Assembly (NCBI GenBank): GCA_021292165.1
Contig: CM037877.1
Coordinates: 303,432,063-303,496,062 of the forward strand
Source: Shinisaurus crocodilurus
Lineage: Eukaryota > Chordata > Lepidosauria > Squamata > Shinisauridae
Length of the DNA stretch: 64,000 nucleotides
Direction: 5' to 3'
The notes under the pieces are model-generated. The model was not told the DNA's origin, did no database searches, and saw only the letters and a list, made by a program, of their open reading frames with translations. The first letter of the stretch is position 1; each line of letters opens with the position of its first letter. Both the position numbers and the translations under genes were made by a program. This document shows positions 1-19,100 of the stretch, one piece after another.

Positions 1-244
1 GAAAGTAAACATATAAGCACAAATTCTTAAAGATAAATAGGGGCTGTTATGATGACCAGCTGGAATGGAAACAGTCCAGGGAGAGGAGGAGGCTGATAGA
101 GCTGGTCCCTGAGCAGAGCTGGCGGACTGGCCCTGCTTCCCTTCTCCCTCTGCTTCAGCCTAATGTGCTGTTATACATGTTGTTAGAAAATGCAATGATC
201 TTTAGATTGAGAAATAAACGTATTCTATTCTATGTTGTTTAGAA

Positions 245-559
245 CAGGGGTGGAGAACTTCACGCCCGGGGGGCCCAATCCAGCCCTCTAGGTTATTCGG
301 ATGGCCACACCCCTTTTCCCCAATCACCCATCGTTTGGTGGCTTCCCCGCTCTTGTGCATTGCCCCCCATTCTGAAAGGCGGCCTGAAATGCCTCTCCTA
401 AGGCTTAGTTACTGGTAGAAAGAGCTTTAAGCTGAAATATGCTGGTATATATTTTTTTTGCCCCGCTCCTTTTGCCCCACCACCACTGGAATGCGCTCCC
501 CCAAATGCTTCTGTGAATTGGAATTTGGCCCTTGAGCTAAAAGAGCTTCCGCACCCCTA
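245..559. mobile_element. hAT-type MITE, family B (about 315 bp)
   Basis: Termini CAGGGGTGGAGAAC and GCACCCCTA are inverted; flanks are GTTTAGAA and ATTTAGAA (8-bp target duplication, 7 of 8). Related copies lie at 25091, 29039, 38955, 43480 and 61697. Confidence 0.8.
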
Positions 560-596
560 ATTTAGAATCATGGACTCTGCCAGCCACTCTCTAATT

Positions 597-732
597 CAGG
601 ACTCTCCAACCTGGGGTCCCCAGATGTTGCTGGACTACAGCTCCCAGAATCCCTTGCCATTAGCCATGCTGGCTGGGTATGCTGGGAGCTGTAGGCCAGC
701 AACATCTGGGGACCCAAGGTTGGAGAGCCCTG
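597..732. mobile_element. Palindromic hAT-type MITE, family A variant
   Basis: Fold-back of 136 bp starting CAGGACTCTCCAACC and ending GGTTGGAGAGCCCTG, flanked by a perfect 8-bp duplication, CTCTAATT (589-596 and 733-740). Confidence 0.9.
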
Positions 733-823
733 CTCTAATTGGATCTTTCTTCACACCCCTCTTGGCTGCAGAGGGACGGACTCTTCCTGCCCTCCTCTCT
801 CTTTGAATGTGCATCCCTTATGT

Positions 824-959
824 CAGCAGTGGGCAGAAAGGAGATCTCCAGGTGTCTTGGACTTCAGCTCCCAGCATTCCTCACCATTGGCCATGCTGTT
901 AGAGGCTTCTGGGAGTTGTAGTCCAAAACATCTGGAGAACTAGCTTCTGCTCACCCCTG
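824..959. mobile_element. Palindromic hAT-type MITE, family C
   Basis: Starts CAGCAGTGGGCAG, ends CTCACCCCTG, flanked by CCTTATGT and CCTTATGG (7 of 8). Internal GACTTCAGCTCCCAGCATTC has an inverted partner. Confidence 0.8.
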
Positions 960-1278
960 CCTTATGGAACTTCACCATCTTTCTTTGCTCCACCTAGACT
1001 AGCATTATGATTTATTCTATGCCCATTTGTTGCACAATGTTTGATGCCACTCCTTCCCTGGTTACCTGTCTGGTCAATTCCATCTTCTCTCTTTCTCCCC
1101 CTTTCACCTCCACCATTTCCAGCCTTTATTGCACGTTTCCCCTTTGGATAAAAGTTCAGTCTCTTGGGTCTGCAATGTTTAGCCAACTAAAAAAAGGTAC
1201 CCCTGGTTAATCGGGATAAAAAACCCTACGCTGTTCTTAATGTAGTTTTTAAAATGTGGGTGGCAGGCGTCTCTTGGG

Positions 1279-2095
1279 GAGGGGAGGCCTGTAGCCCAGT
1301 GGTCAGGGATGTTGAAGAGTCCTTGGTCTCGAGTCACGAGTCGAGTCACGAGTCTTTGGACTCGAGTCTCGAGTCCGAGTCCAAGTCCTTGGTCCAAAAT
1401 GGTGACTCACGAGTCACGAGTCACTCCCAAAGCTGACTCCACGAGTCCCTATTAAAATCAATGGGGTTTTTTCCCAACAAAATAAGGCTATTTCAGATGT
1501 GTGGCTTAAATAAATTCTAGGCACAAGTGTGCCTTTTTATCTCAAAACTCTGCCACTGATTTTAACAAGAACAGACCAGGAAGACAAACCCAAAATAACC
1601 AGGCAGGCAGAGGAGGCAGGGAACCCCAAAGCAGGCAGGCAGAGGCGTTTGTCTTGGACAATTCAAACTGTGGAACTGGTTAAGAAGAGACCAGGCAGGC
1701 AGAGGAGGCACGGAACCCCAAACAGGCAGGCAGAGGCAGCCAAACCCAAAATGTCTGAAAGGTTGCATTAGGAAAATGATTTTAAAAAATAAACTTCGAT
1801 TGTTACTGCAACTAGGTCCAGACAGCACCTGCAGGTGGCACCAAGCAGGGATGTTGACAAGTCCTTGGTCTCGAGTCCCATTAAAAATATTGGGACTCGA
1901 GTCAGAGGGGGGACTCAGTCCGACTCACGAGTCGAGTCCTGGAGTCCGAGTCCCCATCCCTGCCAGTGGTAGAGCCCGTTTTGCTTGCAGAGGTTTCCAG
2001 GTCTGATCCCCGGCATCTACCGGTAGAGCTGGGAAACACCCTCATCTGAACCTGGAGAGCCGCTGCCAGTGAGCGAGGACGATGCCCGGGTTCTC
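1279..2095 (+). mobile_element. tRNA-like SINE interrupted by a hAT-type element
   Basis: The SINE reads GTAGCCCAGTGGT up to 1303 and resumes at 1963 as CCAGTGGTAGAGCCC, followed by a B-box-like GGTCTGATCCCC and the body ending near GAGAGCCGCTGCCAGT. Uninterrupted relatives are at 5812 and 24121. Confidence 0.75.
1304..1962. mobile_element. hAT-type element of CGAGTC-rich sequence inside a SINE
   Basis: Termini CAGGGATGTTGA and CCCCATCCCTG are inverted and flanked by a perfect 8-bp duplication CCAGTGGT (1296-1303, 1963-1970). The ends consist of many CGAGTC/GACTCG repeats (1318-1440 and 1865-1955). The centre has a tandem GGCAGGCAGAGG-type repeat (about 1600-1745). A second copy of the left end starts at 1846, suggesting an internal duplication or a nested relative. 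Confidence 0.8.
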
Positions 2096-2192
2096 TCTAG
2101 GGCAGCGTCCTACGTCACTTTGCTCTCACACAGGCGGGAAATGCCTCTTCTGAGACAGTGCCTGCTGTGCCATGTGTGGGCATGATCTATTG

Positions 2193-2277
2193 CAGCCTTC
2201 CCCAACCTGGCGCCTCTCCAGCTGGGGATGATGGGAGTTGCAGTCCAGCACACCTGGAGAGGCATCAGGTTGGGGAA
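2193..2277. mobile_element. Fold-back MITE, family D
   Basis: CAGCCTTCCCCAACCTGGCG at the left is mirrored by ATCAGGTTGGGGAAGGTTG at the right; target duplication is degenerate. Confidence 0.65.
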
Positions 2278-2994
2278 GGTTGATCTCGTTCATTCGCCTG
2301 CAAGTTTATGCAGATTTAATTAATTGAATAAATCGTATATGATCGATCAACTCGGGCAGGAGTGGGCAGCTTGTGGTTCTCCAGATGTTTTGTCCTACCG
2401 CTCTCATCAGCCCTAGCCAGCATAGCCAACAGTGAGGATAATTAGAGTTGTAGGCCAAAACAATGAGGCATTCTTTAATTGGCCGACAGCCTTGTTTTAT
2501 TCTTATCCCCCCCCCCCCCAATGTGATTGGCTCCCGTAACGCTGGCAATATTGTGTACATTTCTGGTAGTTTCCCTGAAATGTGGCTCTTCCCTCCCATC
2601 CTTTTTCCGCCTTCCATAACTCATAACTGATTTTTTTTAAAATGCAGTATTGTATCTCCTCCCAACTTAAATGACTTTGAAGGGATTGTGCAAATTCATG
2701 GGGGAGGTCTATCAGTGGCTGCTGGACGCCATGAGCCCCAGTTGGGAGGGAGGAAGGAGGTCTGCTGCCCTCGTGCCCCACTTGGGGGCTTCCTGGAGGC
2801 ATCCGCTTGGCCTCTTGTGGAGAAATGGGCATCCTGGTCTAGATGGACCTTTGGTCTAACCCAGCAGGGTTTTTGCGTTCTCTCCTCCTTCCTCTGCTAA
2901 CCTTTATGACCCATTTCTTCCCATCCCATCTCCCAACTTGGGAAGCTGGTGGCTGAAGCCTGTGGTTATTTCTGCCTCTTCTTCTCCGTGGCAG

Positions 2995-3282
2995 GTCGTT
3001 GCCTGGACCGTGCGGGCCTCCATCCGCATCTTCTCCAACTACCGACGGGTGCGGCCGGTCACCAAGGAGCTGCTGCTGTCCGAACCCTACGCACTCAAGG
3101 GGGTGCGCAAGCTGATCGACGCCTGTGCCTTCCGCATCTACGGGCACTGGGTCAAGAAAGGCGAACAGCAGAACCGGGCCGCCCTGTTCGAAAATGTCCC
3201 GAAGGCCATCCAGCTGGTCTTGCTCAGCGCAGAGGCAGAAGAGGCCGCCGCCTTGTCTGCTGTGGAAGACCCTCCCAACTAG
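2995..3282 (+). CDS. PHKG2: PHKG2, last coding exon (partial gene)
   Basis: This is the C-terminal 95 residues of the gamma (catalytic) subunit of phosphorylase kinase, which phosphorylates and activates glycogen phosphorylase. The exon follows a clean acceptor (CTCCGTGGCAG) and ends at TAG 3280-3282. The residues belong to the regulatory, calmodulin-binding tail: [13 protein letters not shown], then [15 protein letters not shown] and [14 protein letters not shown], which I recognise as the PHKG family ending. The kinase domain lies in exons left of the window. Some residues are closer to PHKG1 as I remember it, but the neighbours CFAP119 and RNF40 are those of PHKG2, so PHKG2 is preferred. 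No other PHKG2 exon was found in 1-2994, so the last intron is at least 3 kb. Confidence 0.9.
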   Translation, partial: VVAWTVRASIRIFSNYRRVRPVTKELLLSEPYALKGVRKLIDACAFRIYGHWVKKGEQQNRAALFENVPKAIQLVLLSAEAEEAAALSAVEDPPN

Positions 3283-3901
3283 AGAGCTTCCTGCTGCTCC
3301 CTGCACAACGCTGGGATCGCCGGGTCCCTGGTAACTGTAATGAAGGGAGGCAGGAGCCACTCTGAGAACTGAACTCTTCTTGGGAGAAAGGCAGGTCGTA
3401 GAGCCTTCCCGTGGGAGGGACACTTGCCCTTGCATGCAAAAGGACCCAACTTTCTGGGGAATAGGCCCACTGGGAGCCTGAGTTTGTGGCTGATGGGAAC
3501 AAGGGCCCTGTAATATTCCTGGAAAGGGCAAGGGATTTTGGATCTGTGTGGGGCAAGGGTACAGAGCTCCAGTATTATTTGATTCAAAAGGGTTAGGGAG
3601 AATTGGGGGAGGGAGTCTTTTATATTTCCGTGTTGCAGGAATTGGGGCCTTTTGTTGCATCCCTTCCCACAGTAAGGAGAGTTCCTGCTTCTCACCCCTC
3701 CAAGCAGCTGATTTCCCCATTGGTGAGGGAACAAGCATCATGTATGGTCAGTATTGGGGAAATTGGGATGGGACTGGAATCAGATATTAACACCCCTCTC
3801 TCTCCCTATTAACGGGAATTGGGGCTGGCCCTCCGTAGAATCGTGTCTCTTCGTTTGTGTGTGTGTGTGTCGTCCGCCCACCTCCCTGATGTCGGAATTA
3901 G

Positions 3902-3907
3902 AATAAA
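3902..3907 (+). terminator. PHKG2: PHKG2 poly(A) signal
   Basis: AATAAA about 620 bases after the PHKG2 stop codon is the first canonical signal on this strand. The 3' UTR would span about 3283-3925. Confidence 0.6.
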
Positions 3908-4238
3908 AACAAAATGAGACCAAAACTGACCTCTCACTTGGGCTTCCTTCACTTCCCAAGGTGGGACCGTACCATTTCTGTTGTGGGAGGACAGGACAAG
4001 GGGAGGGAGGGATAAACTTCCACCACCATCTCCATCCAAAAATCCCAGGAGTGCAGAGCGCTGCAGATAGTGAAGCGACTGGCGGTGTAGTGGTGCTGCC
4101 GCATGATGTCCGCACCGGAGGGAGAGTGTCCTGCTGGAGAAGGCGGGACTGGCACAGAGTGGAACCGAACGGAGCTCAGGGGAAAGTCTGGAGAAAGCCA
4201 CCAGGTCTGTTTCACCTTGACAGCCGGTCCAGCTCAAG

Positions 4239-4325
4239 CAGGGGTGGGCAGCGTGTGGCCCTCCAGATGTCCCATCGGAGTTGCAGCCCCACAACATCTG
4301 GAGGGCCACGCTTTGCCCACCCCTG
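4239..4325. mobile_element. Short palindromic MITE, family C
   Basis: CAGGGGTGGGCAGCGTGTGG is mirrored by CCACGCTTTGCCCACCCCTG, flanked by AGCTCAAG and AGCTAAAG (7 of 8). It lies between the PHKG2 and CFAP119 3' ends. Confidence 0.85.
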
Positions 4326-4578
4326 AGCTAAAGTGATGCCATGGGCGCTACCTCGATGCTGCCTGTGATGCTTGCAAAGCCACATTCCAGAGAGCACCCC
4401 CCCCCCCCCAGGCGCAGCATCCCTGCTAGGGGGGTGGGTCGGGCAGAACTTGCATTTCCCCAGAAAAATATGACTGTTTGAGTGCTGGGGGAGGTGAGAC
4501 AGGCTCAGACTGGTGGAGACAGTGTGGACTGTACACACACAAGACAAGCAACAATGGTACCGGTTGTTTGGAAAGCTC

Positions 4579-4584
4579 TTTAAT
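4579..4584 (-). terminator. CFAP119: CFAP119 poly(A) signal (ATTAAA)
   Basis: TTTAAT on the plus strand reads ATTAAA on the minus strand, about 370 bases past the CFAP119 stop. It is the nearest plausible signal. The PHKG2 and CFAP119 transcripts converge, with about 650 bases between the two signals. Confidence 0.45.
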
Positions 4585-4949
4585 GCCTTAACATCCCCAG
4601 CAATTTCTTCTTAGTACATGGATCTCTCTGCAGAGTTTTTTTTGTAACCTATATTGCACTTTGAAAAGCCCGCTTAGAATCTGCATTTTAAGACCGCCTT
4701 CTCCAACCTGGTGCCCTACTGCTGCTGACTCTGAATTATGGGAGTTGCAGTCCAGCCAGGTTGGGGGAGGCTGTTTCAAGCAATAGTTGTTGTCGCAACA
4801 TCTGTATACTCTCCCTGCCTTTTGGTGCATGGCATTCTTGCTGGATGGACCTATATAATCTCTCGGCAGGAGCTCCAAAGACAAGGAGGCAACAACATTC
4901 TAACCTAAAGTAGTTACTCTCTCATTTCCTACCTCCCAGGCCTGCCTGC

Positions 4950-13647
<8,698 letters not shown>

Positions 13648-13686
13648 CGCTGGTTGTTGGGCTGGGGAGGGTTGGAGGAAGCACGC

Positions 13687-13719
13687 GTTGCCATAGCAAT
13701 CCCTGAATCAGCCAATTGG
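13687..13719 (-). promoter_or_regulatory. CFAP119: CFAP119 promoter with RFX X-box and CCAAT palindrome
   Basis: GTTGCCATAGCAAT at 13687-13700 matches the X-box bound by RFX factors (GTNRCC, short spacer, RGYAAC) with one end mismatch. It lies about 40 bases upstream of the CFAP119 start codon on the transcribed side. A CCAATTGG palindrome follows at 13712-13719 and another CCAAT near 13738. RFX X-boxes are established promoter elements of ciliary genes, which fits the gene. The transcription start is not visible but should lie between this box and 13647. Confidence 0.7.
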
Positions 13720-13859
13720 TATTCCGCATGCATTCGCCCAATCACAACGAGGAACACTGAGAGAGCGAATACATAGGGAAGGACGAGCGTGTGAGCGCCT
13801 AGCCAATAACAGAAGGCGTCTTTCGGGGGGGGGGGAGAGGTGGAGTTTTAATAGAGATA

Positions 13860-14372
13860 GAATAGTAGATCATCATCATCAGGCGATCACTCGTGACCGA
13901 GTAAGATTGTCTTCCGGGATAAAAGGAGGAAATTCTAAAGAAGATTGTGTAGACTCTAGCGATGGGTCCGTAAGTGACTGTGGAGGCCAATTCTAGATCC
14001 ACACAGCTTCCCACAGTGAGGACACAGGTTACCAGATAGAAGATGGTCTTGTAAAGGATTCATTTGACGTGCTTTTCGCTTAGCACGTTTCTCCCTTTCA
14101 CCTTGCACTCGGGCTTCTTCAAAGTCCATGGAACCTTTGTGAAAGACCAACCTCCATTTAGATCGTTCATGGGCCAGAGCTTCCCAGTTTTCGATGTTTA
14201 TATTGCATTTTTTTAGATTAGCCTTATGAACATCTTTAAACCTCTTATATTGACCACCGATATTCCGCTGTCCATCCTTGAGTTTGGAGTAAAGTAACTG
14301 CTTTGGGAGACGGCAGTCAGGCATTCGAACAACATGACCGGTCCACTGAAGTTGGCGTTGAAGGATCATTTT
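13860..14372 (-). mobile_element. Non-LTR retrotransposon 3' fragment
   Basis: The minus-strand frame from about 14369 to 13956 encodes the C-terminal part of a LINE ORF2. It shows the RQLQWTGHVVRMPDCRLPKQ motif found downstream of reverse transcriptase domains in many non-LTR elements, then KRFKD, a K/R-rich stretch and a terminal C2H2-like finger (CPHCGKLCG...HSHLRTHR). It ends near a GATGATGATGAT run. The clade is not assigned. It lies in the spacer between the divergent CFAP119 and RNF40 promoters. Confidence 0.75.
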
Positions 14373-14689
14373 TTCAATGCTAGTAGTCTTTGCTTCTTCC
14401 AGTACACTGACATTTGTTCGCCTATCTACAACGATAAAACTGGAAAGCCGCCATTCTCTGCAGGCGCCAAAGAGGCGGATTAGAAAAAGTCTTTTCTCTT
14501 TCTCCTGCCTCTATGAGAGGTGCAGGGTGGCATTTTATTCGTGAAGACTTTGCACTGAACACTAAAGACAACAAAAACTAGTTCCATTTTAGCCCGAAAG
14601 CGGGCATGGTGGACTCCAAAGGCGTAGTTGGCTCTACATTTCTATCTCTATGAGTTCTGCGAATCGAAAAGAGCGTCTCAGAGCAGGGC

Positions 14690-15073
14690 TTCGCTATGAA
14701 GTCTCCGCGAAGCTCCTAGACCAATCACAGGCGCCGCCGAACCCAGCCTCTTTCGCGCTTTATCCAATCGCGATCGTCTTTCTTTTTTCCTCCCGCACAA
14801 ACCCCTCACGGAGAATAATCCCGCCCATTGAGTCCCTTTCGACCAATAAAAAAAGGCAGTTTTTGCAGTCCTAGTAGAACGGGTGGATACGCATGCGCGC
14901 CTGAATGGTGCGGGGACGAAGCGATTTGGATTGGTCTTGAACCGAGGGTTGGGCCCCGAAGATGGCAATGCGGGAGCATGCGCAGTAGTTGCTCTGGCGT
15001 TTCTGGTCCGAATCGTCGCATGGGGGGGAGTACGAAGGATCCGAAGCTGTGGGGGGAGGGGCCGCTGGGGCAG
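14690..15073 (+). promoter_or_regulatory. RNF40: RNF40 CpG-rich promoter and noncoding exon 1
   Basis: Three CCAAT boxes (about 14704, 14764 and 14843) precede two NRF1-like cores (GCATGCGCGC at 14891, GCATGCGCA at 14976) and a YY1-like AAGATGGC at 14959-14966, in a CpG-rich stretch. A good splice donor, CAG|GTGAGAGG, follows at 15073/15074, so exon 1 is probably untranslated and ends at 15073. It would splice to 16115, which follows CCCCCTTTAG. The exact transcription start is not visible. Confidence 0.65.
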
Positions 15074-16180
15074 GTGAGAGGGAGAGAGGGAAGGAAGGAA
15101 GGAAGGAGGGGGCGGGCAGGCGGGAGAGAGGCAGGCCGGCCGGCCGGCCGCTGCCCCACCGGGCAGAGTGGGGGCTTTCTTCTATACCTCCTATCTATCA
15201 TATCCCCATCTTCTTCCCAGATTGCCCTCCACTTCCCCTCCGTTCCTTCCTCGCCTCACTGAGGTCTCCCGCCTGATCTATCCACATTTATTTATTTTTT
15301 TCTAAACTAAGCTTCACTTCCGAGCACTCTCTTTGTAGTTCATTCGGATACTGTGTTTTATATGACGATAATTATAGTCTTAAGGGGGTTTCTTTAGGAG
15401 ATGTATCTGTAATATATGTCACCTCGAGGAGGGAAGTAGCAAAGTTGTGCAAAGGCAGGCTTGGGTTAAAAAAGAGAGAGACCAAGTGTGAGCACTCTTG
15501 GCTACCTCCTTCCCATTTTAACCCCCATCCTGGTATCATCTTCTTATTTCAGCCACCTCTGTCTCTTCTTCTTCTGTCTCAGTGCCTACTCCTTTTCTGA
15601 ATATATTGGACTGCCCCTCCCCTCTGCTTGCCTTTTCCTTCTTGCTGAGCCCTGCTGTTTCTCTTCGATATCTGCTCATCAGTGCTCTCCCCTCCAAGCG
15701 GGGTGCCTGCTGTGCCTTGGGGAGTGCTGTGATAGACAGCAGCAGTTCAGCAGGTGCCGCTTCCACCACCCCCATCACACCGTCTCCATGCCAGCAAACA
15801 CTTGTTGAACTTCTGCCTGTCCTGCAGTTCTTAATGGGCATATTGTGTGTGTGTGTTAGCATCCGTCATCACAACCCTCATTCCTATTCATGTTCTCTTT
15901 CAAAATTTCTGTGATCTCCATGCTAATGTCCTGCACTTCTTTGTCTCATACAGCTGTTCTGCTCTCTGCATTTTGCTGTTCCTTTATGCCCCCCCCCTTC
16001 TTGCTACTCTGACCAGATGTGGGATAAGCAGTTGGTGGTATTGAACTGTGTTTGGATTAATGCCATGCTGATCTACTTACCACCTTTGTCGCCCATTTTT
16101 CTTTCCCCCTTTAGCTGAAGAGCTGCCCCCACGGCTGACTACCTGATTCCTCTGCTTCTCGCCCGCTGCTCAGAGTCAGC

Positions 16181-19100
16181 ATGTCAGGGCCTGGAAGCAA
16201 GCGGGCAGCTGCGGATGGGGGCTCGGGCCCCCCCGAGAAGAAAGCCAACAGGGAGGAGAAGACCACCACTACCCTGATTGAGCCCATCCGGCTTGGAGGC
16301 ATCTCTTCTACGGTGAGAACCTGGGGATTCAGGGTGGGGTGAGGATGGGGGGTAAGGTCTGTGGCAATCTTTTTTTGATCAGTTCTGGAAAGAAATGATG
16401 GGACCTCTTGTGTGTACGTATGCTCCAGGCTTCTAAAAAAGCAACTCAGTTTTAGGGCAGGGGTGGGCAGAAGGTAGATCTTCTAGAAGTTTTGGACTTC
16501 AGCTCCCAGAGCCCTCTTCCAGCATGGCCAGTGGTCAGGAATGCTGGGAGCGGAAGTCCACAACATCCGTAGATCTACTTTCTGCCCACCCCCTGCCTTA
16601 AGAAGCTTGTCGATATGTACGGCTTCCTTCTGAACCAGGCCTTATGCCCAGAATCTATTTGCAGCATTAGAACTTGTCTGTGGAATATATTAATGATTTT
16701 CAAATGCTTCTGAGCAGGTGTAGAGTGCATTTCCCATCTCTACAAGCAACCAGAGCCAGGCCATATAATCTGAAGTTAGGAATGATTGCTTTCACACCAG
16801 AGGGCACAGGAGCTCTCCTTAGAACTGCTGGCTGGGTTGCCAGCATAAGTGTGTATCCCAGGTGTATAGTTTTGCTTAGAAAGTGGATGGTGACATTTGG
16901 GTATCTGAAATATTTTCTACAGGCCTGCACTTGGACGGCGGCTTAAAATCAGATACTGATGCTTAGGAGTTTGAATGTTTTCCCAACCTTTTGAGAAGGA
17001 AATGTTGAGAGGCCACTGCCTTGTTTGTGAGTAACAATAGATGTGGACTCAGATTCTCTTGGCTGGAGATGAGTGTGTCAGGAAGGAGATTGTGTCAGCC
17101 TTAGCTTTTTTAAAGGAGGCCTTGTCCCCTGGTTAACTAGCATTAAAGATCAATTTTAAAAATTGGAGGGTGGTGGGTGTGGATTGTGGATTCATCCGAG
17201 TAACATGCTCAAATCTGTCCTGTGTGCCATGGTACCTTATTATTAAGGACCAAGTGACATTGCTCTCAGCTCATTGGTGATGTGTTGTTAGAATTGCAAA
17301 TGTCCCCAGAAATTTTTGGAGGGAAGGTAATAAGACCTGCAAAATCATGATCTCACAGATCGTAGTGGATTGGATCCAGATTTACACTGGATCAATTGCG
17401 CTGACGGAAGTAGACTTCCCTGCCCCCTGGAAATGCTACACACAGGGCCAGTTTGCATGATCAAAACAACCCTTCATAGGTTAAGAACATAAGAAGAGCC
17501 TGGCTGGATCAGACCAAGGGACCATGTAATCCAGCATTCTGTTCACACAGGGGCCAACCAGCTGCCCACAGGAAACCCACAAGCAGGACATGCGTGTAAC
17601 AGCACCCTCCCATCCATTTCCCCCAGCAGCTGATGTACATAGGCACAGTGCCTCCGATACTAGAGGTAGCTTATAGCCAACTGGACTAGTAGCCATTGAT
17701 AGCCTTCTCCTCCATGAATTTGTCCAATCCCCTTTTAAAGTCCTCCAAACTGGTGGTCATCACTACATTATTTATTATATTTATACCCCACCTTTTTCCC
17801 TGCAAGGAACCCAAGGCGGCTTACATAATCCTCCTCCTACGCTCCATTTTATCCTCACAACAACCCTGTGAGGTAGGTTAGGCTGAGAGGCAGTGACTGA
17901 CCCAAAGTCACCCAGTGAGTTTCATGGCTGAGCGGGGACTAGAACCCGGATCTCCCAAGTCCCAGTCCAACACTCTCACCACTACGCCACACTGGCTCTT
18001 TTGGAAGTGAATTCTGTAGTTTAACTATGTGCTGTACAGTACTTCCTTTTATCTTTCCTGAATCTCCCGCCAACCAGTTCATGGGATGACCCCGGGTTCT
18101 AGTATTATGAGAGAGGGAGAAAAATGGCTCCCTATCCATTTTTCTGCACACCATGCATAATTTTGTACGCTTCTATCATGTCTCCCCTCACTTGTCTTTT
18201 TTTCTAAGCTATACTTTTTCTAAGCTCTCCGACCTGGTTTGCATGATCAAAACAGCCCACCATGGGTTGTTTAAGCCACAGTGAGCTATGGGTCGTTTAA
18301 ACCACAGTGAGTTACAGCGCATGCCAGTGTGAGCCTGCCAGCATTTTGCATTTTCAACCCACGACTGGGTGTTGTTGTTGTTGCGTCCTAACTTAACACC
18401 GTGCGTTATGTGAGGGTTGTTTAACCCTCACATAACCCATGGTAGCTGGGTTCAGTGGGGGGTTGAACATGTAAAATGCCGGCTGGCACACCCCGCAGCT
18501 CACCAGTTGTTTGAACAACCCACGGTAACCTGTTTTGGTCATGCGAAGCAGGACAGAGAGTCAGGAGACTCTGCTGAATGGGGTGAGTTGTAGTGTGGGG
18601 AGAATCCCCCAAAATCAGATGGAGGAACTTCTGTGAGTGAAGCTCTTCCTCTCGCAGAAGGCAAATCCTGGATCCAGTCCAGCGTTTCCCTTGGTTGTGT
18701 TGTGGTTTTTGACTGGAGGCCTTTGAGCGTAGATCCCACTGATCTGCTTTGCAAGTGAAGGTTGGACTGTTGATCGGGCGATCTGGGCAGGGGCTCTTGG
18801 TACATCCTCTCATGAGTCCATGGGGATGGCGGAGGACCACACTGTAGATCACATTCTCATGTGAGGACTGCTTGCTGCAGGAGGAGATGGACCTCAAGGT
18901 GCTTCAGTTCAAGAACAAGAAGCTAGCTGAGCGCCTGGAGCAGCGGCAGGCCTTTGAGGACGAGCTACGCGAGCGCATCGAGAAGCTGGAGAAGAGGCAG
19001 GCCACCGACGATGCCACCCTCTTGATAGTCAACCGCTACTGGAAGCAGGTCAGGGTGCACTCCTCCTGGCTGATCTTTTCCTTTCCCCTTAAGTTTCTAG

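Larger units (their letters stand above)
1..2994. other. PHKG2: Last PHKG2 intron, packed with repeats
   Basis: No exon is visible here. The interval holds at least five fold-back elements and a SINE, listed separately. The stretch 2278-2994 has a partial fold-back repeat around 2356-2465, a C-run at 2509-2519 and a dispersed-repeat tail around 2800-2880, and nothing else that I recognise. Confidence 0.6.
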
